DNA of 64,000 nucleotides. Source: Epichloe hybrida (Eukaryota; Ascomycota; Sordariomycetes; Hypocreales; Clavicipitaceae). The stretch spans positions 1,736,001 through 1,800,000 of the forward strand of contig JAFEKR010000007.1 of assembly GCA_019022495.1 (NCBI GenBank), in the 5' to 3' direction. A program made the translations under genes and the position numbers. Below the pieces are notes generated by a model. That model was given only the letters and a program-made list of their open reading frames with translations. It had not been told where the DNA came from and did not search any database. Below, one piece after another: positions 23,940-34,743 of the stretch; position 1 is the stretch's first letter; every line of letters starts with the position of its first letter.

Positions 23940-25900
23940 GTATATAATGTAATTAGATATATTATAAGCTACCCTACTCTATTAGTAGTGGCACTACACT
24001 ATAGCCTTACTTTTCCCCCTTTTTACTTACTTTCTCTTTTAGCTAGATTCCTCTCCTTCTCCCTCTTCTCTTCTCTCTTAGTTATTAGCTATTATTATTA
24101 ACTTCATTGAATTTAACCTCTTCGCACTAGTGCAACGTTCCTTGGTGTAACCAACAAAAACCTAGGAATAAGTATAATATTTTATAAAGTAAGGCTTTTT
24201 ATAAGGTTTCCCTTTAGCCTATTAAAAATATTCTTAATTATATAAGTACCTTTTCTAGTAATCTAGAATAAGGTTATTCTTACTTTAAAGTAATTATTAA
24301 ATATTTCCTTAAAGATTCCTAGTTTAAAGTAACTAATATTATTTATAATATATAAAGCACTATAGTTATTAAAGAGAGTACTCTTAGAGAGTATATATTT
24401 TATATTCTTAAGTATTATATAACTTCCCTAAGCTAGAGAAATACTCTTAAGAATCTTTAGGTTAATAATTACTACTATAATAATACTAGGTAACTTTTTT
24501 TCTTTATAATCCTTAATACCTTTTACTATTTATCTATTCTTTATAACCTTAGAGTATAGGTTTTTTTATTTAGTGCTTTTATAGTATTTCTTAACCTTTT
24601 TATAGTTAACCTTTATAAAAAGCTTAAATCCTAGAACCTTTTTACTAGTTACTATATAGTATAAGCTATAGTATACTTAGGGAGACTAAAAATATATAGT
24701 TAGTGCCTTTTCTATATAATAAAAGCACTTCTTTAGGCTATTATTCTTTTAGCTTTATAATTTCTTTTTTTTTTAGTTTAAGTAATCCCTAAGAGTTATT
24801 ATATAGCTTCCTTTTCTAGAGATAAAGCTTATAGCTTAAGTTACCTTATAATATCTAGTATACTTAAAGGTAATACCTTAAAGGGTTACTTCTTTAGGAA
24901 AAGAATTAGAAGTCTATACTAATTATATAATCTTAGTTTTTACTTATTTAGGGTTAAAGTATATACTAATAGCTATAATAAAGTTATAAATTATATTAAA
25001 ACCCTAAACCTTATTAATCTTATATATTAATACTTTCTAGTATAGTTTCTTTTATTACTTAATCTAATACTTAAATTAAATATTAGTATATTTAGTATTA
25101 TTAAGGTAAGCTATATACTTAGCTAATATCTCTAATTTTATAATTACTTACCTAGAAGAAAACCTCTTTTTAAGCTTAATAAAGATTTAGTAAAGAGTAA
25201 GTTTCTTATTATTTATATTACTTTCTTTAATCTTATTAATTACTATAGTATAAGTATTAGGATTAATAGTACTTATAATCTAAGTTTTAATAGTTTTTTC
25301 TTAGGACTTTATTACTTTATATACTTAGTACTTAGATATAAACTTATAAGATAAGAAGGAAAAAGCCTCTTAAAAAGTAAGCTTTATAGTATTACTTTCT
25401 TAGTTCTTTATAATAAAAGCTTTATATAACTCTAGTATAATAGTAAAGGGCTTTTCTAGATAGTTAGAGTTAAGCTCTAGGAGCTAGGGATTAACCCTTT
25501 CCTAGATCTCTTAGCTTTAAATAGCTTACTTTAATACTTTATATTACTTTTCTTATTTATTAGATAAGACTAGCTTAATATTAGTCTTAAGACTTAGGTA
25601 ATAAGAGATTATTATATTTATTATAAGTATTATTAGTAAGTAAGGTATAGTATATATATATATCTTATATATAAGGGACTTAGTGGAAGTTATAGGTATA
25701 TACCTTCTAGGCTTATAACTATTATATATTAAGCATATAACTTAAAAAGATCTTCTCTAGTAAAATAAAGAAGGTTAGAAAAGGATTAGATTAAAACTAT
25801 TTTCTATTATATAAATAGAAGAATAAAAGCTTCTCTTTTATAGAGAAAGCTATTATATTATAGATTATATGCTTTTATTATAAATTATTATGTTTAGTAA
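23940..25900. other. RIP-degraded AT-rich DNA, unidentified element
   Basis: No gene seen. A less mutated patch with TTCGCACTAGTGCAACGTTC and CCTTGGTGTAACC lies at about 24,120-24,160 and could be the end of a DNA transposon. The rest (24,170-25,880) is AT-rich; minus-strand translations suggest lysine-rich decayed protein I cannot assign. Composition changes sharply to normal at about 25,930. Confidence 0.5.
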
Positions 25901-26361
25901 TGTGTATCTTTAGCTCCCCTAATATGGTTATAGGTGCAGATTTATTTGTTATAGACGCTGTATCCGCCATCGGGCAACATATACGACTCCGCGAGTTAAG
26001 AAGCTTTTACTCCATGACCACCCAACGAAAGCAGACTTTTGCGATAGGCTCAAGAGTCTGATATAATACTGCAATGGTATAGATACAACAACCATAGGAT
26101 AGCAATGATGCAGCTGTTCACATTCTTCAAGCGCCTTAATCATTTGAGCCACGCTCACGAAAAGTAGCACCACATTTAATATTCGAAGGGTTGTATTCAG
26201 TGGTCGATTGGTCGAATCGTACTAGCTAGGTCGGCGAATAGAACAGCATAACCATTCGTGATCTTTCAACATGATGCTTCATACTCGGTATTTCCGCGGG
26301 AGTTTTTTATCTTCCATATCCATCGTTGGTGGGGCCGAAATGGTGTCTCGACCGGATGAGG
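25901..26361. other. Transition from RIP-mutated to ordinary DNA, no clear gene
   Basis: CA, TG and CG return from about 25,930. A 74-codon minus-strand open frame (25,949-26,173) starts only with a non-ATG codon and has no recognisable motif; I do not call it. Confidence 0.5.
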
Positions 26362-26787
26362 TTATGTGACTAATTTTCGAGCTGATGAAGGTGATGAGAT
26401 ATCAGGTCTCTCAGGACCCATAGCGAAATTCGGGTCATATCCAGGGCAATCCCGGATATAGACCTCACGCTGACCTCTGTCTCCCAAATAGTTGGCCAGA
26501 TCTCTTGCAATCTTGGCGACTTTGGTTGCATCACAGGTCGGGACGACATAAGCGATAGTGTACCCGTGTTGAACAAAAGGGATCATAACCGCAGTCCTAC
26601 TAAGGGTGTGCATCCTATTTTTGGCCTGACGGTTCTCATTAATCCGAACACAGCGTCTTCTCATCCACGCTGATTGACGTATGTATTTGAGATCCAATTC
26701 ATTGTTCGGCACCTTAATTGGCGAAGTGCCGAATATAGCGAATCTCCCAATCACCGTACCAATCTCCTCCAGCGTCGAATTCCGTGT
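26362..26787 (-). CDS. Hypothetical protein fragment or terminal exon
   Basis: An open minus-strand frame of about 141 codons ends in TAA and contains the stretches VIGRFAIFGTSP, DLANYLGDRGQREV and CPGYDPNFAMGPERP. It has no good ATG near its start (the first start-like codon is GTG at 26,754). It opens just after an in-frame TAG preceded by CA, which could be an intron acceptor (ATAG|ACACGG). An upstream exon would have to fit in less than 100 bp or overlap the ribose-5-phosphate isomerase gene. I recognise no family. It may be the broken end of a gene cut by the transposon block next door. Confidence 0.3.
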   Translation of the reverse strand, partial: TRNSTLEEIGTVIGRFAIFGTSPIKVPNNELDLKYIRQSAWMRRRCVRINENRQAKNRMHTLSRTAVMIPFVQHGYTIAYVVPTCDATKVAKIARDLANYLGDRGQREVYIRDCPGYDPNFAMGPERPDISSPSSARKLVT

Positions 26788-26879
26788 CTATGTTTGCCCT
26801 GCACCGCTGCCAGAGCCATTTGTGCTCACTGTAACCCTTCTTCGACAACGGGCACCAATTAGCGAGCCAAATGCAAATT

Positions 26880-27820
26880 TTATGCATTCTGAACTTCCAC
26901 TTGGCCATCGGGCATGCCAAAGTAAGCCGCCACGGGCTTCTGTGCCTGCAACCCCTTTCCCAAACCCGCAGCCTGATTTCCGTTGAAGCCGTAGAAAAGA
27001 CCAATCTCAACGATGCCGGGTATCTTGAGCAATTCATCAGCCAAGGTCTGGATCTCCCATGAGCCGTTTCTGCCCTTGCCGTCCTCGGCCGACGAAAGGT
27101 CCTTGGGAATCAGAAGTGGGGAGAAAGGTGCGTCGATAATCCACATGCCATTATCCGTCACACACTCGCCCGCCTTGCTGGGGAGGCCTGATCGTACGGC
27201 AGGACTGGGCGAACCCATGGCACGGAGCCGCCTTAGAACATCCGGTGCGGCAAGAGGGAGAACCTCGATGGGGATGGTCTTCCATTTGGTACATAACCGA
27301 AGGGATTTTTTTCGAGAGTCTAGTTGCGCGTCAATCGGGCATTATCATGATTCCCCCGCAAATTTCATCCTCTGAAGGTGTTCCTTGGAGGAGACATCTT
27401 TAAGGCGGAGGACTCACCAGCCACGGCGACGAACTTTCTCGCAGCCGTTGCGACAAGTTTCTCTTGGAACAAGCATGCGCCGCCACCTTTGATTAGGTTC
27501 AGATCCTCGTCGACCTCGTCGGCTCCGTCGAAAGCAACATCCAAGGCAACAGGCTGCCCATTTATAAACGGTCGCTCGTCAACGCAACACATGTTCAGGC
27601 CAGCAGTTTTGATGAGCCCCTTTGACTGGCTCCCCGTGGGAATAAAAGTCATTTCCGAGTAGAACTCGGAGCCCCTGCTCACTATGGCATCGACTACGTA
27701 CATGACAGTGCTGCCGGAGCCGATGCCGACAAATTTGTAAGAGGGGAGCAGGTAGTCGTCCACGGCCTGGTAGGCGGCCTGCTTCTTGGCCATCTCAATG
27801 TGGTCAGCGGCGGATTCCAT
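26880..27820 (-). CDS. RKI1: Ribose-5-phosphate isomerase A (RpiA/Rki1), 280 aa
   Basis: Interconverts ribose 5-phosphate and ribulose 5-phosphate in the non-oxidative pentose phosphate pathway, in the cytosol. Exon 1 runs 27,820-27,418 and exon 2 27,319-26,880. The intron (27,417-27,320) starts GTGAGT and ends CTAG, and the join restores VAVADSRKKS, a conserved family segment. The lengths sum to 281 codons including the stop. Visible motifs: GIGSGST (phosphate-binding loop, about residues 32-38), FDGADEVD and KGGGAC (catalytic Asp/Glu and Lys region) and WKTIPIEVLP. The ATG at 27,820 is the first in its frame. Length fits fungal homologues. Divergent from the ULA1-like gene. Confidence 0.95.
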
Positions 27821-28373
27821 GGTTCTAGTCGTCTGTAGAGTGTAATGTCTCGTAAGGAGAGGTGCAGAGCACGAGTTTGCACCGAAGGATCGACCTGTCG
27901 TTCGGTAAAATGAGCTTGAAGCTACGAGTGACGTCGGGGCAGCAGCAGTGCTGGTGGCGGCGGTGGGTGGTTGCTGTTGTCTCTGTCCTATGATGAGGAG
28001 GGGCAGTTAACGTGGCGTACGACAAGAGCAGACGAACGCGTCCAGATTTTTGGAGAGGAGAAGAGGCAACGGAAAGGTGAGCTTGTGCGAGGCGATTCAC
28101 GACGTGTTGCATTGGGTTCTGCATGTCAGCAATTGAGTGATCAGGGCGGGATGGCAGAACACTGTCATAAGGTTGATCAAGACCCCACCATCAGCACACC
28201 AACGACCCACTCACTCACTCCATGTCATAGCTAAGACCACAGGTAGTGAATTCTCGCCTTTAAATACAAGCTGTCTTTTGCTTGACAAGCAAACGCATCT
28301 CTTCACAGTCTTGGACTTCGCTGCATGCGCATGCGCGGGTTCCTTCGCAGATCAGCCTCACAAGTAGACAAGC
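27821..28373. promoter_or_regulatory. Shared divergent intergenic region RKI1 / ULA1
   Basis: 553 bp between two divergent start codons, so it should hold both promoters. Short overlapping open frames here have no family match. A pyrimidine-rich TCACTCACTCC stretch lies near 28,210 and TTTAAATAC near 28,260, about 110 bp before the plus-strand ATG. No specific factor site can be supported. Confidence 0.5.
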
Positions 28374-30251
28374 ATGGCGCCTCAACCCACCTCAAGCCTA
28401 CGACGCCCATCTGATAACGAACAGAGATACGACAGGCAGTTACGTCTTTGGGCCGCAGCTGGCCAGTCTGCCCTGGAGTCTGCCAATGTTCTCTTAGTCA
28501 ATACCGGTGGCGGCTCTATGGGCATCGAAACTCTGAAAAATTTGGTTTTGCCAGGTTTGAGATTTCAAGACGACTCGACAAACCTTCTATGAAAACTGAC
28601 CAGGTTCCATCCCAGGTGTCGGAAGCTTTACTATCGCTGATGAGGCTATTGTTAGAGATGCAGATCTCGGTGTAAATTTTTTTCTTGACGAGACTTGTGT
28701 GGGTAAACCTCGAGCCCTCTGCTGCAGAGACAACCTCGTGGAGCTAAATCCCGGGGTTGCAGGTGACTGGTTTCCGAAAGAAAATGTACGTCTGCATCTT
28801 TCTATGCTTATCCTAAGCGAAACTAACATTGTGACAAAGAATGCTCTAGACTTTAAGGAATTATTCTCTTCTTCAAGACCCTTTACAATGATTCTCTATA
28901 CTTTGCCTCTAAATTCCAAGCATGTCGCCTTTCTCGAGTCATACTCAAACCAACATAACATCCCGATCCTCACGGCCAGTACCTCTGGCTTCTATGCATA
29001 TTTCTCATTGCGGCTTCACTCGTGGTTTCCCGTTGTGGATACTCACCCAGATGAAGCAGCAATCGCGGACCTCAGGCTTCTAAGTCCATGGCCTGAGCTC
29101 TCTACGTTTGCGAGCCGAATGGTTGACAATATCCAACATCTAAATGACCACGATCATGGGCATCTGCCTTTAGTTGTAATTTTACTGCACTACCTCGAGA
29201 AATGGAAACTGACCCATGGTGGTGGTGTGCCAAAAGCTTACTCAGAAAAGACTGCCTTTCGAGCACTAGTAGCTCAAGGAGCCAGGACAAACAATTCCGA
29301 AGGAGGCGAAGAAAACTTCGATGAGGCCATTTCAGCAGTAATGAAATATATCACCGAACCATCGTTGCCAGAATCTTTGCGACAAATTTTTGAGCATGAA
29401 GAGAATTTAAAGGTAAGGGTCTTCTAGACTCAACCTCCAAGCTTTGTATATGTATGAAGGTAATTAAGATGTTCCTCAGGACCCTGCAGCTGAGGTTTTC
29501 TGGATCATTGCAAAAGCCGTAAAGCAATTCCACCAAAAGCACCACCAGCTCCCTTTACACGGAGGACTCCCAGATATGAAGGCGCAAACCAGTGTCTACA
29601 TTGAACTCCAATCAATATACAAGTCCAAGTCAAAACGAGACGTTGATGAGGTTATGGGTTTTATTCACGCCCTACCCGGCGAACATCAAATAGAACGGGA
29701 CGAGGTTGAGCTGTTTTGCAAGAACGCGAGGTTTATAAAGCTTCTACAAGGCTCACACAATGAGCCAAGCATTCGCCAAGTTATTGGTAAGATATAACAC
29801 GCTGCACTATAGCTATTGACAAAATTGAAGGGACTTGCTTACCAGATATGCCACCCAACCAGAGAAAGAGCTAGCCAGTGACGAAATAGCTGCGATCGCC
29901 AGTCCTCAGCTGCCGCTTTCGTTGTTACCTATTTTCCTTGTGCTCCGGACGTCGGCTTTAGCGCCTAGAGCCGGCACAAAGGAGATTGTTGAGCGCATTA
30001 TTGATTTTGCACCAGAACTTCGAGGAAGCCAACGATTGCTACAAGTGGCGCAAGAAGTGTCACGGTCTGGGAGCGGTGAACTGCACAACGTTGCTGCCGT
30101 GGTTGGGGGGATGATAGCGCAAGAGATGATCAAAATCATCACTAGACAATATGTTCCCATCGATAATGTCTGCATTTTCGATGGCACTGAAAGCCGTTGC
30201 CAGATACTACGACTCAATCTTAGCCCTGATTGTTTAAAGGAAGCGTCCTAG
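28374..30251 (+). CDS. ULA1: NEDD8-activating enzyme E1 regulatory subunit (Ula1/AXR1/APP-BP1 type), with an apparent frameshift
   Basis: With Uba3 it forms the heterodimeric E1 that activates the ubiquitin-like Rub1/NEDD8 used on cullins. Exons: 28,374-28,554; 28,616-29,412; 29,480-29,786; and about 29,846-30,251. The first two introns (61 and 67 nt) join cleanly and give [10 protein letters not shown], a Rossmann-like [14 protein letters not shown], and [10 protein letters not shown], hallmarks of the family. [11 protein letters not shown] (exon 3) and [15 protein letters not shown] (exon 4) match the C-terminal half. The third intron has good borders (G|GTAAGA at 29,787; TTACCAG at 29,845) but the donor is phase 1 while the exon 4 frame needs phase 2, so a strict join stops after about 10 codons. 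Total about 560 aa if the frame is kept, close to the family size. Confidence 0.88.
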
Positions 30252-31070
30252 AGAGGTAATCCACTTAGTAGATGGGGAAGCTGTCGGGTTGAACATGAGG
30301 AGATCATTACTCTCAAAGTTCGACGCCGTCCACATTACACATCTCAATCCTTCAACTTAAATCAAATTGGTATGGAGTGGGATTTTTGAGCTGTTGCCTT
30401 CATGATTTTACGCGATAACTACCTACTTACGTAGCCATAGAAGCAACACCGTTCAAGGAGGACTTTTTGTCACTTGTTGGCGAAAAACACCGTCAGTGAT
30501 TATATCTGTTTTCAAGCCGAAATGTCATCCATGTCAACCCAAAATTGCAATGAAGCTTGCATGAATGCATTTTGGCACAACGATGTATCATTAAAGTGGA
30601 GCGTGCGACGATGCAAAGAGGCTGACAGGTGATGTCAACGTAATCCCCAAGTTAGAGACATTCAGACAACTGACTTTAAGCCAAAGCAATCTTCCTCCAC
30701 CAATCTCCACCACTCACAACCGACTGCAACGTGTCTCTTCCAACATATAACGTTCGCGAACTATTAGACACCATCCAATTCCACCTGCCTCTGACACTTT
30801 CGAGTCGACAACACGTTTCTTTTCGGCCAAGATCGCGCTCCTATTCCTGCAATTACCGAGTGAAATCTCAATGTTGCCTTGTTGCAACGTGAAAACAGAA
30901 GCCAACGTCTCCAAAGCCCTCGGCCACTTGAACTCGCAATTACCAAGTGTTGTGCCTGCGCTTATTGACAGAATTATCATCATCGCAGAGGAACCAGCAC
31001 GCATTGTGCTTCAAGCCTAGCCGTGCAAACCACCTTTGAATTCTCCAACTGTCCATATGGTTATGTTCTA
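30252..31070. other. Intergenic region upstream of the apyrase gene
   Basis: 819 bp with no confident gene. A 49-codon plus-strand open frame with ATG at 30,871 and TAG at 31,018-31,020 would encode a partly helical, isoleucine-rich peptide, and overlaps a 96-codon minus-strand frame; neither matches a family I know. The region presumably holds the ULA1 3' UTR and the apyrase promoter. Confidence 0.5.
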
Positions 31071-33191
31071 ATGGGAAAGCATTGTAAGATAACCGGATTC
31101 TAAACGCATAATAAAACGCGCTGCTTCTCGATACTAGTGGGTTGCGACTAACAATCTGCCTCGTTAGCGCAATATGGAGTCATCCTCGACGCTGGTTCGT
31201 CTGGAACTCGAATTTACATCTACAAATGGAAGCACCCGATAGCAGCTGTCAAAAATGCATCTCCCGCGGAACTACGAAAATTGCCGAAGGTGAAGTTGAA
31301 GAAGAGTAAAAAAATACATACGGGCATTGCCACCTTTGCGGACGACGTGGCATCAGTTGGTCGCGATCATCTTCAGCCACTCATAGATACGGCGCTCGAC
31401 GAGGTACCAAGTGACAAAATCAAAGCTACGCCGATCTATCTGATGGCTACAGCCGGTGTTAGATTTCTTCCAAAACCCCAACAACTGTCGCTACTTCAGG
31501 GTGTTTGTGCATATCTAAAAGCCAACACAAAATTTTACCTTCCCGATTGCAAGGAGCGAGTCCAGGTTATATCTGGAGAAACAGAAGGGCTCTATGGCTG
31601 GATTGCGACCAATTATCTCTTGGGCGGGCTCGATCGACCTGAAGAGCACAACCACGGGAAAGATCACCACACATATGGCTTTCTTGAGATGGGAGGCGCC
31701 TCGGCGCAGATTGCTTTCGCACCCAATGCAACAGAAGCTGAGCGGCACGCGAATGATTTGAAACTGATCCGGTTGCGGCATTTGGATGGCTCCTCTTCTG
31801 AATTCAAGATATTTTGTGCAACATGGCTAGGTTTTGGTGCCAACAAAGCTCGGTCACGTTACGTTCATGCACTAGTGGAAAGTTATGGTGATACTGTCGA
31901 GGAGATCCCCGACCCTTGCATACCGAAAGGTCTCCGAATCTCGACTACACAGGAAGTATTGGCGGATAAAACCTCAAGCAACGGGTACAATCTGGTTGGC
32001 ACTGGCGCCTTCGATGAGTGTTTGAGGAAGACCTTTCCGCTCCTGGGAAAGGATAAATCGTGCGAAGATCATCCCTGTCTCTTGAATGGCCAACACGTTC
32101 CAGCAATTGATTTCGAAGTCAATCACTTTGTCGGTGTGTCAGAATTTTGGCATACCACCCACGGTGTATTTGGGAAAGAGAAAAAAGCGTACGATCTTGC
32201 GACATTTCAGCAAAAAGTCATGAGTTTTTGTGGCCGGGATTGGGAGACCATACAAAGTGAAATTCTGAAACGAAGGAAATCGCCAGAGCAAAGGATACAA
32301 GACGCCCGAGATGCTTGCTTCAAGGCCTCATGGCTGATAAACCTTCTCTATGAAGGCATAGGAATTCCTCGACTGGGATTAAAAGCAATAGCGCCGTCTA
32401 GTCTCAATTCAACACATGGATCTAATCAGGGTTCTACCAAGGAAGAGTTCTTGGATCCATTTCAACCTATTGACACGGTCCAAGGTGTGGAAGTGAGCTG
32501 GACATTAGGGAAAATGGTCCTCTACGCCGCAGGGCAAATACCGCCGGGCCCATCAACACTGCCTGTCGGATTTGGTAGCAATGTTGCAGCAAAGATGACC
32601 CCTGACTTTGAGCATGCAGGATCATTACCCTTATCTGCAGGCTCCTTTGAAACCCCCGATTCCGATGCTGATGAGAACGCGTCCCCAGGCGCCCAGGTCA
32701 TGTTCAACATTTTTGGCTTGGTGGTAGTCTTTATGCTCTTCGCATACATTTTTCGAAAGCCAGACCGAAGACGTAGAATTTGCAGTAAATTCACACGTTG
32801 GCGACGTCAATCGGGGCGCAAGACAAGACGAAGAGGAAACTTTTTCAGCAAACTCTTTGGACGCGGGTCGGCAAATTACGAACGAGTTCTGGAAGAAGCG
32901 GTTGCCGCTGAGTTTGAACTAAACGCCACCTCTGACAACTTGGATTGTTCTGACAATAGTGAGGGATCATGTGGTAATAATCCTGCAGGAACAACTCCGA
33001 AGATAACCCTAGAACGGCTCGACCAAATCCATCCACCCTCTGTGATGGATAGAGCCGGATTAGTGATTCGAACTGAAAGTCGGGAGCGCCTTTCAACCAA
33101 CCTGCAGATGTTGAATGCTGGGAGGAAGAGCAGGGCAGGCAGTCCAACTCGCTTCAAGAGTCCGTTCATGGCCCCTTCGCAAGACGCTTAA
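31071..33191 (+). CDS. YND1: Golgi apyrase, GDA1/CD39 family (Ynd1-like), 678 aa
   Basis: Hydrolyses nucleoside di- and triphosphates in the Golgi lumen; in yeast this removes GDP or UDP left by glycosyltransferases so that nucleotide-sugar import continues. Exon 1 is only 13 nt (31,071-31,083, MGKH plus one base). The intron (31,084-31,167) starts GTAAGA, has a CTAAC branch site near 31,148 and ends TTAG. Exon 2 is 31,168-33,191. The join gives QYGVILDAGSSGTR, apyrase conserved region 1. Further conserved regions: MATAGVR (about residue 97), SGETEGLYGW (about 140), LEMGGASAQ (about 178), and WTLGKMVLYAAG near residue 410. A transmembrane helix (FNIFGLVVVFMLFAYIF) at about 515-533 is followed by a basic cytosolic tail. 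The same membrane-proximal layout is seen in fungal Ynd1. Confidence 0.93.
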
Positions 33192-33672
33192 CTCTCACTC
33201 AGCTCGTGTTAGGGACTAGGACAAAGAGTCTTGTTTGCTCTCTACCTATTGACCGATGATGTTTTTAAACCATTCCAACCCACCTGTGTTATCGTACTTT
33301 CCCCTGTTTACTTTGAGACCATGCTGTGTGCATACTCAAACTAGAGCTGCTGTGAATCCCGATGAGATTACATTTACAAGTAGCTTTGTGATAATAAATC
33401 GTGGTATTTGCCTTTAGCGTCAAGCTCGGTGCTCCTTCTGGGCCATAACAAGTGCAAATCCCACATAACCATGCTATGCATATACTACGACGAGGAGAGC
33501 TTGTCTGTAATGATTCAAACCCACCATGGCCAGGAACGAATAGGGCAAAAGCCCGACTAGCAGACGGTGTATCAGGGGAAGTAACTATATCAATTTCTGG
33601 GGAAGAGTATTCTGCAAGTCTCATCGTAGTGCAGACTTGGCTTCTCTGGGTAAGATCGACACGGTACGATCT
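33192..33672. other. Convergent 3' intergenic region YND1 / OPI10
   Basis: 481 bp between two converging stop codons. Open frames here are antisense shadows of OPI10 or lack family features. No terminator signal can be assigned with confidence. Confidence 0.5.
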
Positions 33673-34289
33673 TCAGTCGTTTTGTCTATCAAGAAAGCCT
33701 GGGTCGGCACGAATCCGAGCTTCAAACTTCCGCCACCACTCCTCGAAGGCTTTCAGTGGAACAACCTCAACGCCCCCAGGACCAGCCGATCCGCTAAAAC
33801 TTGCCAAGAAATTGAAAGCATTCTGTATGATACGTTGGGCTAGTACAGGAGTCGGAATTTGTGGTGCATCAGGATTGGCAGTGAAGGTGTTCATCTTCTC
33901 GGCAGACAACTCCTGTAGTGTTGCCCGACTGAGTCGGCAGACTCAATAGATATTCCGAGCATCAACCCATCGTCATCTGATTTCACTGCATTTGAAGCGA
34001 CCTTGAACAAAGCACTGTCCTTTCCGGCACCAATCCCTCCAAGGAATTTAAACTGGGGTGTTCCTCCTGACTGAACCGCGCCAGCGACATCTCGCACTGT
34101 GCCTAAATAAATCGCTGCTGCAGTGCCTTCCGAAAGTGAGATGCCGGGCAACAGAAATACCATTATGTGAGAGAATGATTTAGAAGTCGGAAGAGTGTAA
34201 AGAAATGACGTTGGTGAGAGGGTGGTTGAAGGTTCTGTGATGAGCTGTTGACCAGCAGGGACAATTCCAAATAGAGGGGGGCCCGACAT
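33673..34289 (-). CDS. OPI10: Opi10/Hikeshi family protein, with an apparent frameshift
   Basis: Hikeshi-family proteins carry Hsp70 into the nucleus during heat stress in animals; yeast Opi10 was named from an inositol-overproduction phenotype. The first frame from ATG 34,289 gives FGIVPAGQQL, SHIMVFLLPG, AAAIYLG, FKFLGGIGAGKDSALFK and GISIESADSVGQ, the complete N-terminal domain. The C-terminal part lies in another frame: TLQELSAEKM, then LAQRIIQNAFNFLASFSG and a WWRKFEARI end that match the family tail. The two frames abut near 33,930 within GTCGGGCAACAC; no intron of plausible length fits. So either one base of the GGG run is wrong in the assembly or the gene carries a real one-base lesion. 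About 205 aa if rejoined, the family size. Confidence 0.85.
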
Positions 34290-34743
34290 TATGGGTGGCA
34301 GATCTCTGATTGAGTAGAATACGAATATCCTAAGATTTTCTCATGGATTGAATTAGTGGCTATAGTACGTGTCTATTGACATCGCTGGTGATGCCGAGTT
34401 CATTTCAAACTCTTTGGCTACTTACCTGTATATTTTGTATCCGTTTTGGGCCGGGAGCTGTACTGTTGAGAACACAGACTAGCGGCAAATTGTTCTTCCT
34501 GTAGATATCTAAAGATTTTGACCTGATTTACTTACCACACCAGACTGCTCAGCTGCTCAGCAGTATAGGAAACTCGCCCCGCACCCCGTGACTTGAGCCG
34601 CCATTAATACTTCAGCCATTCATTTTCGGAAGTCATAATGATATCCGTCTTAAGAGTCCCTCATCGAACAGCATGACAGACAACTCGACATTTAGACAAT
34701 TCGACATCCAATTCCTCACCATTACCGTCCAAGGTTTCTGATC
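34290..34743. promoter_or_regulatory. Shared divergent intergenic region OPI10 / Nudix gene
   Basis: 454 bp between divergent start codons. GCTCAGCTGCTCAGCAG at about 34,548-34,564 is a short self-complementary stretch. No heat-shock element (nGAAn trains) stands out by eye. Confidence 0.4.

Noticed and set aside
33452..33949. 165-codon plus-strand open frame
   Set aside because: Antisense to the conserved OPI10 coding sequence, with no family motif.
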